A DNA stretch of 5,201 bases from JAXHTH01 sp034211115 (lineage in GTDB: Bacteria > Planctomycetota > Phycisphaerae > Phycisphaerales > SM1A02), in the NCBI GenBank assembly GCA_034211115.1, contig JAXHTH010000241.1:1-5201 (forward strand), written 5' to 3'. The stretch's first letter is position 1. Each line of letters starts with the position of its first letter. The notes under the pieces are model-generated. The model did not search any database. It was not told the DNA's origin and saw nothing but the letters and a program-made list of their open reading frames with translations. Positions 1 through 5,201 of this stretch are shown here, one piece after another. Position numbers and translations under genes: made by a program.

Positions 1-426
1 CTGTACACGAACCACGAGGACGGCATCAGGATCGGCAACCTCTTCTTCGGCACTGAGGGGTGGATGCACCTCAACGGCAGCAGCTGGAAGACCTACTTTG
101 GTCGCAAGAATGAGCCCGGCCCGAGTTCGGAGAGCGCCGAGGAATACGCCGATCCGGCCGATCTCGCCGGAACCGGCGGCGGCGGGCACTTCGCCAACTT
201 CATCCACGCCCTGCGCACCGGCGACCGCGCGAAGCTCACGAGCGACATCGAGGAAGGATTCGTCTCCACCGCGCTTCCCCATCTGGCCAACATCGCGTAT
301 CGGACCGGCGCCGTACTTACGTTCGAGGGAGCGACCGAACGGTTCACGGGCCACATGGCCGGCCGGGCGAACAGACTGCTGTCCCGCGAGTACCGCGAAC
401 CTTACGTCGTCCCGCGACACGTATGA
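1..426 (+). CDS. Gfo/Idh/MocA-family oxidoreductase, C-terminal 141 residues (5' truncated)
   Basis: The reading frame is open from base 1 to the TGA at 424-426; the N-terminal Rossmann NAD(P)-binding domain lies outside the window. What is visible is the end of the C-terminal alpha/beta substrate domain. A strand reading GNLFFGTEGWM (about residues 13-23 of the fragment) is the usual 'fGteG' sheet strand. It is followed by a HFANFIHALRTGD helix, a SDIEEGFVSTALPHLANIAYRTG helix, and the tail ANRLLSREYREPYVVP, which closes many dehydrogenases of this family in Planctomycetota and Acidobacteriota. Family members oxidise or reduce sugars, inositols and sugar acids with NAD(P)H in the cytoplasm; the substrate cannot be read from this part. 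The ATG at 64 is internal, not a start. The gene converges on the TRAP transporter genes, so it is a separate transcription unit, though sugar-acid metabolism would fit the neighbourhood. Confidence 0.85.
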   Translation: MYTNHEDGIRIGNLFFGTEGWMHLNGSSWKTYFGRKNEPGPSSESAEEYADPADLAGTGGGGHFANFIHALRTGDRAKLTSDIEEGFVSTALPHLANIAYRTGAVLTFEGATERFTGHMAGRANRLLSREYREPYVVPRHV

Positions 427-452
427 TCATCGCGCACCGGCGGGATGATCAT
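423..452. terminator. Inverted repeat across two converging stop codons, possible bidirectional terminator
   Basis: ATGATCATC (423-431) is the exact reverse complement of GATGATCAT (444-452). The 12-base loop can add three pairs (433-435 with 440-442) around an ACCG tetraloop after a G/G mismatch. The left arm contains the TGA of the oxidoreductase (424-426) and the right arm the TGA of dctM (449-451, read on the minus strand). The position between convergent genes suggests transcription termination or end protection on both strands. Against a classical intrinsic terminator, the stem is AT-rich and no T-tract follows on either strand. Confidence 0.4.
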
Positions 453-1744
453 TCAGAATACCCGAAGAGACGCGGAAGCCACAGACTGAACCCCGGAACG
501 TAAGTCACAAGCAGAAGCGCGACGATCATCGCCGCGTACAGCGGCGCCATCGGCCTGATCACCTTCGTGATCGACACCCTTCCCACGCCGCAGCCGACGA
601 ACAGCACACTCCCGACGGGCGGTGTGCACAGGCCGATACACAGGTTCAGGATCATGACGATTCCGAAGTGCGTCCGATCGATCCCCAGGCTGTCGGTGAT
701 GGGCAGGAAGATCGGAGCAAAGATGAGCACCGCGGGCGTGATGTCCATGAAGACGCCCACGAGAAGCAGGATCAGGTTGATCAGGATCAGCACGATCACC
801 GGGTTCTCGGAGAGGCCGAGAAGCGCTTCGCTTATTTCCGTCGGTATGCGCTCCAGCGCGAGCATCCACGACATGCACATCGACGTCGCCACCAGCAGCA
901 TCACCACCGCCGTCGTCGTCGCCGAATCGAGCAGGATGCGCGGGAGGTGCGTGAAGCGCAGCTCGCGGTAGAGGAGTGCGAGGACAAGCGCATACAGCAC
1001 GGCCACCGCGGCGGCCTCCGTCGCGGTGAACACCCCGCCCACGATGCCCCCGATCACGACCACGATGAGACCCAGACTCGGGAGGGCAGCGAAGAACCGC
1101 CGCACGGTCTGCCGCAGCGGAACGCGCGGTGTCGTCGGGTAACGTCGCTGTCGCGCGATGAGCCCGGCGACGCACATGAGGGAAAGACCCACGATCACGC
1201 CCGGCACGTACCCCGCCACGAAAAGGCCGCCCACGGAGACTTCCGCCACCAGCGCATAGACGATCAGTATGTTGCTCGGAGGGATGATCAGGCCGGTCGT
1301 CGAGGATGTTATATTCACCGCGGCACTGTACCCGCGCTCGTACCCCTCGCGGTCCATGTGCGGGGACATGACGCCCCCGATCGCCGACGCCGCCGCCACC
1401 GCCGACCCTGACAGCGCGCCGAACAGCATCGCGGAGACGATATTGACAAACGCAAGGCCTCCCGGCAGCGGTCCCACGATCGCCTTGGCGAAGTCGATGA
1501 TGCGCCGGGCGATCCCGCCCCGGTTCATGATCTGCCCCGCGAGGATGAAGAACGGAATCGCCAGCAGGACGAACGAATCGGTGTTGGCGATGATCTGGGC
1601 CATCGTGGTCATCGCCCCTTCGACCCCGAGCGCCAGGATCATCGCGGCCAGCGTGCTCAGCGCGATGCAGAACGCGATCGGGACCCCGAGCCCGAGAAGA
1701 GCGACAAACACGATGACCAGGATGAGCACGTGGAACGTCGACAT
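449..1744 (-). CDS. dctM: TRAP transporter large permease subunit (DctM family)
   Basis: This 431-residue protein has the family's normal length and is hydrophobic throughout, with about eleven or twelve predicted inner-membrane segments. It is the ion-coupled transport channel of a tripartite ATP-independent periplasmic transporter, which normally imports carboxylates or sugar acids using the sodium gradient. DctM hallmarks in order are IPFFILAGQIM (63-73), GALSGSAVAAASAIGG (109-124), GLIIPPSN (151-158), GVFTATEAAAVAV (237-249), MDITPAV (333-339) and GLCTPPVGSVLFVG (371-384). The two re-entrant-loop regions (SGSAVA and CTPPVG) are both intact. The ATG lies 3 bases after the dctQ stop and has no clear Shine-Dalgarno of its own, which points to translational coupling. 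It is the last gene of the leftward block. The substrate is set by DctP and is not readable here. No damage is seen. Confidence 0.96.
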   Translation of the reverse strand: MSTFHVLILVIVFVALLGLGVPIAFCIALSTLAAMILALGVEGAMTTMAQIIANTDSFVLLAIPFFILAGQIMNRGGIARRIIDFAKAIVGPLPGGLAFVNIVSAMLFGALSGSAVAAASAIGGVMSPHMDREGYERGYSAAVNITSSTTGLIIPPSNILIVYALVAEVSVGGLFVAGYVPGVIVGLSLMCVAGLIARQRRYPTTPRVPLRQTVRRFFAALPSLGLIVVVIGGIVGGVFTATEAAAVAVLYALVLALLYRELRFTHLPRILLDSATTTAVVMLLVATSMCMSWMLALERIPTEISEALLGLSENPVIVLILINLILLLVGVFMDITPAVLIFAPIFLPITDSLGIDRTHFGIVMILNLCIGLCTPPVGSVLFVGCGVGRVSITKVIRPMAPLYAAMIVALLLVTYVPGFSLWLPRLFGYSE

Positions 1745-1747
1745 GAC

Positions 1748-2305
1748 TCAGTGTGGGGGATCGGTACCGCCCTTGTGGTCGCCGCCGCGTGAGGTCAGCC
1801 TCTCCAACGCATCCAGAAACGCGTAGAAGATCATGATCGCGCCCGCCAGCGGAAGGGCGATGTATACGTACCCGACCCTTATCCCAAGGGCCGGCGACGT
1901 CTCACCCTGCGAGATCGTCGTCGCCACCAGCTTCATGCCGCCGATCACAAGCACCGCGAGCGCGAAGAGGACGACACAACCATCGATCAGCAGCATGATC
2001 ACGACGGCCCCGCGCCGGCCCGCCACGGCGGAGGGCAGAAGGTCGATGGCCAGATGCATGCCGCCGCCCACGGCATAGCCCGCCCCGAGCACCGAGATCC
2101 ACACCAGCAGGTAGCGTGCGGCTTCCTCGGTGAACGAGCTCGGATCCGAAAGCATGAAACGCGTGAACACCTGCCAGAGGACGTTGAGCACGGCGACGCC
2201 CATCAGCAGCGCCAGCATCGTCCCGATGCCCTTGTCCGCGATCGCTCTGGCGGTGCGCATTGCGGCGTCCACTCGCGTGAGGACACGATCCGGCGGCGCG
2301 ATCAA
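1748..2305 (-). CDS. dctQ: TRAP transporter small permease subunit (DctQ family), TTG start
   Basis: This 185-residue protein has four membrane segments: about residues 30-52 (around MLALLMGVAVLNVLWQVFTRF), 61-82 (EEAARYLLVWISVLGAGYAV), 100-128 and 147-168. The TEEAARYLLVW motif after the first helix and the GMHLAIDLLP segment after the second are typical of DctQ, the membrane scaffold that pairs with DctM. Length is normal. The start is TTG at 2305-2303, overlapping the dctP stop as TTGA. It is supported by GAGG at 2316-2313 with 7 bases of spacing. Later alternatives are a GTG (Val12) and an ATG (Met16), neither needed to give a sensible N-terminus. The C-terminus is a short hydrophilic tail. 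The stop is 3 bases before dctM. Confidence 0.93.
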   Translation of the reverse strand: MIAPPDRVLTRVDAAMRTARAIADKGIGTMLALLMGVAVLNVLWQVFTRFMLSDPSSFTEEAARYLLVWISVLGAGYAVGGGMHLAIDLLPSAVAGRRGAVVIMLLIDGCVVLFALAVLVIGGMKLVATTISQGETSPALGIRVGYVYIALPLAGAIMIFYAFLDALERLTSRGGDHKGGTDPPH

Positions 2306-3378
2306 GGCGTCGCCTCGATGCGATCGAGCAGATCGGCGAGCTTCGGATCCCGAGCGCGGAACTCATCGAGCATGGGCCGGACCTTCGCGGCGAACGGGCC
2401 ACGATCGGGCCTGATCACCTCCACGCCCGCCTCTTCGACCTTCGCCAGACAGTCATCGCTCACCTCGTTCCACAGCTTCCGCTGATAGGGCACCGACTCG
2501 TCCACCGCCTGCTGCAGCCACTGCCGCTGCCGCGACGTCAACTCGTCCCAGAGGCGCGTGCTCACGATCACGACATCCGGCACGGCGGTGTGCTCGTTGA
2601 GCGAATAGTACCGGGCCACTTCATAATGATGGGAGAGGTAATACGAAGGCGGATTATTCTCAGCGCCGTCCACCACGCCCTGCTGAAGCGCGCTGTAGAG
2701 CTCGCCCCACGAAATCGGCGTGGCCGACCCGCCCAGCGTGTTGACGAGCTTCTTCGCCGTGGGACTCTCCTGAACGCGGATCTTAAGTCCGGCGAGATCG
2801 TCGGGGGCGCGGATCGGCCGAGCGATCGTGTAGAAGCTCCGAAAGCCCGCATCGTAGAAGCACAGCCCGCGCAGCGAAGCGGAAACGCCGCTGTCAAGAA
2901 TCTCCCGGCCGATTTCGCCGTGCAGCACGGCCCACGCGTGCTCATCGTCGCGAAAGACGTACGGCAGGCTGAGCACTTCGTACTCGGCCGCATGCGATTC
3001 CATCACCGCACAGGAGACTTTCGCGATGCCGAGCGTGCCCAGCTGCAGGAGCTGCAGCAGCTCGCGCTCGGACCCCAGTTGTTCGGCGGGATAGATCTCG
3101 ATGCGCATGGTGTCGCCGGACAGATCGGCCAACCGCCGGGCCATCTGTTCCATCGCGGCATGCACGGGATGCGTCGTCGGCAGCCCATGCGCCAGGCGGA
3201 TGATCTTCGCTTTTTCCGTCCCGGTGGCTCCCGTCTCCTCGTTCCCGGTGCATCCCGCCGACATCAGGCAGATCAGCCAGGCCAGCCAGGCCAGAGTCAG
3301 GGCACCCAACCGGCGCGGGCGGACGGACGCGGAACCGCAATCAGCGACGGGGGCTCTTCGCCTGTGCATCATCATCAT
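2302..3378 (-). CDS. dctP: TRAP transporter periplasmic solute-binding lipoprotein (DctP family), possible uronate/sugar-acid binder
   Basis: This 358-residue protein captures the substrate outside the inner membrane and delivers it to DctQM. A long basic N-terminus (RPRR, 20-23) precedes a hydrophobic stretch (24-42) ending in SAGC, so Cys43 is a probable lipidation site; the lipobox is imperfect because Ser is at -3. The mature domain begins with IIRLAHGLPTTHPVH. Family marks follow: YPAEQLGSERELLQ (96-109), LSLPYVFRD (136-144), LAGLKIRVQES (195-205) with the conserved ligand-carboxylate arginine expected at Arg201, and GVVDGAENNPPSYY (234-247). The last motif and the following HYEVARYYSLNEHTAVPD resemble DctP proteins that bind hexuronates; this is recognition from memory, not a search. 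Four ATG codons in a row begin the frame. The best ribosome-site spacing favours the second or third, so the product may be one to two residues shorter. Confidence 0.95.
   Translation of the reverse strand: MMMMHRRRAPVADCGSASVRPRRLGALTLAWLAWLICLMSAGCTGNEETGATGTEKAKIIRLAHGLPTTHPVHAAMEQMARRLADLSGDTMRIEIYPAEQLGSERELLQLLQLGTLGIAKVSCAVMESHAAEYEVLSLPYVFRDDEHAWAVLHGEIGREILDSGVSASLRGLCFYDAGFRSFYTIARPIRAPDDLAGLKIRVQESPTAKKLVNTLGGSATPISWGELYSALQQGVVDGAENNPPSYYLSHHYEVARYYSLNEHTAVPDVVIVSTRLWDELTSRQRQWLQQAVDESVPYQRKLWNEVSDDCLAKVEEAGVEVIRPDRGPFAAKVRPMLDEFRARDPKLADLLDRIEATP
2313..2316 (-). promoter_or_regulatory. Ribosome binding site of dctQ (GAGG)
   Basis: On the minus strand GAGG lies inside the last codons of dctP, 7 bases before the TTG at 2305. 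This spacing is what decides for the TTG start over the in-frame GTG and ATG further in, and fits reinitiation by ribosomes finishing dctP. Confidence 0.55.
3275..3292 (-). repeat. Two tandem copies of a 9-bp unit in the DctP signal peptide
   Basis: On the plus strand AGCCAGGCC occurs twice back to back (3275-3283 and 3284-3292). In dctP it codes for the LAWLAW part of the hydrophobic signal segment. The unit is three codons, so copy-number change would keep the frame and only lengthen or shorten the membrane-crossing segment. Confidence 0.6.
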
Positions 3379-3384
3379 TCTCCT
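3379..3384 (-). promoter_or_regulatory. Ribosome binding site of dctP (AGGAG) before four tandem ATGs
   Basis: The minus strand reads AGGAGA immediately before ATGATGATGATG. The AGGAG (3384-3380) is 1 base from the first ATG (3378), 4 from the second, 7 from the third (3372) and 10 from the fourth (3369). The usual 5-9 base spacing makes the third ATG the best candidate start. Confidence 0.65.
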
Positions 3385-3442
3385 GAATCGACACGGCCGG
3401 CGTCACGGGCCCTCCCCCTGGAAAGACCCGCAGACAGGCGCT

Positions 3443-3451
3443 GTTATACCA
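3443..3451 (-). promoter_or_regulatory. Possible extended -10 promoter element for dctPQM
   Basis: In the 94-base gap between the galU-type gene and dctP, the minus strand reads TGGTATAAC, an extended -10 form (TGn followed by TATAAC). It would place the transcript start near 3436 and give a leader of about 60 bases. No convincing -35 hexamer is seen 17 bases upstream; the sequence there is GC-rich. A CCAA-AC-TTGG mini-palindrome overlaps the upstream side of the element and could be an operator half or chance. This AT-rich patch stands out from its GC-rich surroundings, but the call is weak. Confidence 0.3.
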
Positions 3452-3472
3452 AGTTTGGCGGTCGCGCGCCGC

Positions 3473-4417
3473 TCATTCCGTCGCGCCGCTCCCGCCGAGC
3501 AGCCGTTGCGCGAGCGACCGCACAGTTTCGGCCGTCTCCGGTCGCCGAAGAGCGAATTCGATGAAGCATCTGACGTAGTCGGCCCGATCACCGATGTCGT
3601 AGCGCCGGGCCCGCCAGGTCAGGGCATGAAGCGACTCCTTCCGCGCCAACAGGTCGAGGGCATCGGTCAACTGCATTTCGCCCGCCGCGCCGGGAGTGAT
3701 CCCGGCCAGGCACTCGAAGATCGCCGGCGTGAGGATGTACCGGCCCGCGATGGCCAGATCGCTCGGGGCGCGCCCCGGCTCCGGCTTCTCCACCAGCCGG
3801 CGCACCCGCAGAAGATCCGGCCGGTCGGGCGATGACGCTTCCCCTTCGACGATGCCGTATCGGCTGACCCGATCCTCCGGCACGCGATGCACCGCCACGA
3901 CGCTGCCCTGCGTCTGCGCATGCGCATCCATCAACTGCCGCAGGCCGGGCGGAGCGTGCGCGAACGGCGCGATGATCGCATCGCCCAGGAGCACGGCAAA
4001 CGGTTCATCGCCGACGTGCGGGCGCGCAAGCTGAATCGCGTGTCCCAGGCCGAGCGGCTGTTCCTGCCGGATATAAGATACCCGGCAACGCCCGGTCACA
4101 GCATGAAGACGCTCGACAAGATCTTCCCGGCCCATTTTGCGCAGGGACGCTTCCAGTTCCGGGTCGGGGCTGAAATGATCCTCGATGGCCCTTTTCTCGC
4201 GCCGGGTGACGAGGTGGACCTCGGTGATTCCGCTCGCGACCGCCTCTTCGATCACGAGCTGCACGACCGGCTTATCTACGATCGGCAGCATTTCCTTCGG
4301 GATCGACTTCGTGGCGGGCAGGAGGCGTGTGCCCAGGCCCGCGGCGGGGATGACGGCCCTGATGACGGGGCTTCCCACACCGGGGACGGAATCCGGGCTT
4401 GCAACGCGGCGGCTCAT
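3473..4417 (-). CDS. galU: GalU-type UTP-sugar-1-phosphate uridylyltransferase
   Basis: This 314-residue cytoplasmic nucleotidyltransferase matches the roughly 300-residue GalU family. It normally makes UDP-glucose from UTP and glucose-1-phosphate. Motifs in order: nucleotide-binding AVIPAAGLGTRLLPATK (21-37) with KEMLP (41-45); QEQPLGLGHAI (118-127); LLGDAI (143-148) with Asp146 as expected metal ligand; LVEKPEP (208-214); SDLAIAGRYILTPAIF (219-234); GEMQLTDAL (246-254); and YDIGDRADYV (273-282). I chose the ATG at 4417, 17 bases after the kinase stop, because the family signature begins about 20 residues later. The open frame runs upstream to 4618, but that part overlaps the kinase and is Arg-rich shadow sequence. 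No strong ribosome site precedes 4417; a GTG at codon 14 is a weaker alternative. Next to a glucuronokinase-like gene, the real substrate could be glucuronate-1-phosphate. GalU family assignment is secure; substrate is not. Confidence 0.92.
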   Translation of the reverse strand: MSRRVASPDSVPGVGSPVIRAVIPAAGLGTRLLPATKSIPKEMLPIVDKPVVQLVIEEAVASGITEVHLVTRREKRAIEDHFSPDPELEASLRKMGREDLVERLHAVTGRCRVSYIRQEQPLGLGHAIQLARPHVGDEPFAVLLGDAIIAPFAHAPPGLRQLMDAHAQTQGSVVAVHRVPEDRVSRYGIVEGEASSPDRPDLLRVRRLVEKPEPGRAPSDLAIAGRYILTPAIFECLAGITPGAAGEMQLTDALDLLARKESLHALTWRARRYDIGDRADYVRCFIEFALRRPETAETVRSLAQRLLGGSGATE

Positions 4418-4434
4418 CGTGCGGCCAGTGTAGA

Positions 4435-5201
4435 TCAGATCTCGGGAATGATCAGCGGCGCTCCGAACTCCGCAAACGCCTTTCTCAGTTGATCGAGACG
4501 GTCCGGATCGCCGTCGTAGGCGCCGATCACGGCGCCTCCCGAGCCGGCAAACTTGACCGACGCCCCCAGACGCCGGCCGATGGCCACCAGCGCGCGGTGG
4601 CCTTCGCTGATCGGACATATCGTCGCCCGCAGATCGAAGTTGGCATCCATCAGCGGTCCGATCTCCGGGCCGCGCCCGGCGATGATGAGATCGCGCGCCT
4701 GCTGTGCGAGATCGGCGAGGCGGTCCATCGCGTCGATCACCGCCGGCTCACCGCGGTTGAAGCGGCTCCGCAGCTCGTCGTGCACGATCTCGGTTCCCTC
4801 GGCCAGCCGGTCGTGATAGGCCACGAACAGAGGCGGCAGAGCGGTCGGGGCGAGGCGCTCATACCGGCCGTGCCCCGACCGCTCCATGATCGCGCGCTGA
4901 AAGTCCATGAAGACGACGCCTTCGTAGACCTGGATCACGCGGTCCTGGAGACCCGCACTGATGCCCAGCTCATCTCTCTCGGCGCTGAGGATCAGGTTCG
5001 GAAGGATCTCCTCCGGGATCTGCACGTCGAAGAACGTCATCAGGGCGCGGAGGACCGCGGTGACAATCGCGCTGGATCCGGCGAGTCCGACCCGCACAGG
5101 AATGTTCGTGCGATACCCGATCGTGAAGTTGCGGCTCCCCGGATCGACGCCGTGTTCCCGGCAGTACTCGCCAAAGCACTTGATCGCAGCCTTGATGAGG
5201 C
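4435..5201 (-). CDS. GHMP-family sugar kinase, glucuronokinase-like (5' truncated at window edge)
   Basis: The minus-strand frame is open from the window edge (first full codon at 5199) to the TGA at 4437-4435, giving 254 residues. About 90-110 N-terminal residues should lie outside if it is as long as plant glucuronokinase (about 360). The GTG at 5097 is internal: upstream codons read FTIGYRTNIP and continue the family pattern. GHMP motif 2, NIPVRVGLAGSSAIV, is at fragment residues 32-46 (the ATP phosphate loop). AGLQDRVIQVYEG (82-94) carries the likely catalytic Asp86. KFAGSGGAVIG (216-226) is the C-terminal motif 3. The stretches LILSAERDELGISAGLQDRV and VFMDF match my memory of Arabidopsis glucuronokinase better than galactokinase, mevalonate kinase or heptose kinase. 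Such an enzyme phosphorylates D-glucuronate at C1 using ATP. It precedes the galU-type gene by 17 bases, probably in one operon. GHMP membership is sure; substrate is likely but unproven. Confidence 0.85.
   Translation of the reverse strand, partial: LIKAAIKCFGEYCREHGVDPGSRNFTIGYRTNIPVRVGLAGSSAIVTAVLRALMTFFDVQIPEEILPNLILSAERDELGISAGLQDRVIQVYEGVVFMDFQRAIMERSGHGRYERLAPTALPPLFVAYHDRLAEGTEIVHDELRSRFNRGEPAVIDAMDRLADLAQQARDLIIAGRGPEIGPLMDANFDLRATICPISEGHRALVAIGRRLGASVKFAGSGGAVIGAYDGDPDRLDQLRKAFAEFGAPLIIPEI

Noticed and set aside
64..66. ATG as the start of a small 120-residue protein
   Set aside because: The frame is open from base 1 and the preceding residues (GNLFFGTEGW) are a conserved part of the oxidoreductase C-terminal domain.
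668..1411. 247-codon plus-strand open frame rich in His, Arg and Asp
   Set aside because: It lies antisense to dctM, has low-complexity composition typical of a GC-rich shadow frame, has no family resemblance, and dctM is unmistakable on the other strand.
2942..3340. 132-codon minus-strand open frame within dctP
   Set aside because: Out-of-frame shadow inside the clearly assigned DctP gene.
3457..3472. GC-rich GGCG/CGCC imperfect stem just after the galU stop as a terminator
   Set aside because: Only four pairs with a GC-only loop and no following T-tract; chance is likely at this composition.
2590..3564. 324-codon plus-strand open frame opposite dctP
   Set aside because: Shadow of dctP that runs on into the upstream gap and the end of the galU-type gene; no domain motifs or plausible ribosome site.
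4418..4618. 67-codon N-terminal extension of the galU-type protein
   Set aside because: It overlaps the kinase coding sequence and is Arg/Ser-rich shadow sequence; GalU proteins start about 10-20 residues before the AVIPAAGLGTR motif, which fits ATG 4417.
5095..5097. GTG as the start of the kinase
   Set aside because: The upstream in-frame codons give FTIGYRTNIP, which belongs to the strand before GHMP motif 2, so the gene continues past the window edge.

Overview
The window is GC-rich (roughly 63% by eye), tightly packed bacterial DNA. It holds six protein genes, two of them cut by the window edges. The lipoprotein-type solute-binding protein, TRAP transporter, GalU-type enzyme and Gfo/Idh/MocA dehydrogenase suggest a heterotrophic, probably Gram-negative bacterium. 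The C-terminus of the dehydrogenase resembles paralogues common in Planctomycetota, Acidobacteriota and related phyla, but the sequence alone does not fix the phylum. I see no RNA genes, mobile elements, CRISPR arrays or integration signatures, and no gene-free stretch longer than about 95 bases.

Layout. Bases 1-426 (+) are the 3' end of a Gfo/Idh/MocA-type oxidoreductase. It converges on a leftward block. A 9-bp perfect inverted repeat overlaps both facing stop codons (423-452). On the minus strand, in transcription order, come: a GHMP-family sugar kinase that looks like a glucuronokinase (5' end beyond base 5201), a GalU-type UTP-sugar-1-phosphate uridylyltransferase (4417-3473), and then, after a 94-base gap with a possible extended -10 promoter, a complete tripartite TRAP transporter: DctP lipoprotein, DctQ small permease and DctM large permease (3378-449). 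dctP and dctQ overlap by 4 bases (TTGA) and dctQ and dctM are 3 bases apart, so the three are certainly one translational unit.

How the genes may work together. The kinase has the sequence signature of plant-type glucuronokinase (NIP..VGLAGSSAIV, AGLQDRV.QVY.G, KF.GSGGAV), and the next gene encodes an NDP-sugar pyrophosphorylase. Together they could convert free glucuronate to glucuronate-1-phosphate and then UDP-glucuronate, bypassing UDP-glucose dehydrogenase. The adjacent DctP protein carries the carboxylate-binding arginine region and a DGAENNPPS motif that I associate with sugar-acid-binding TRAP proteins, so the importer may supply the uronate. This 'import and activate' scheme is inference from family resemblance and gene order. 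A side observation is that GATC occurs about 87 times in 5.2 kb, several-fold above composition expectation.
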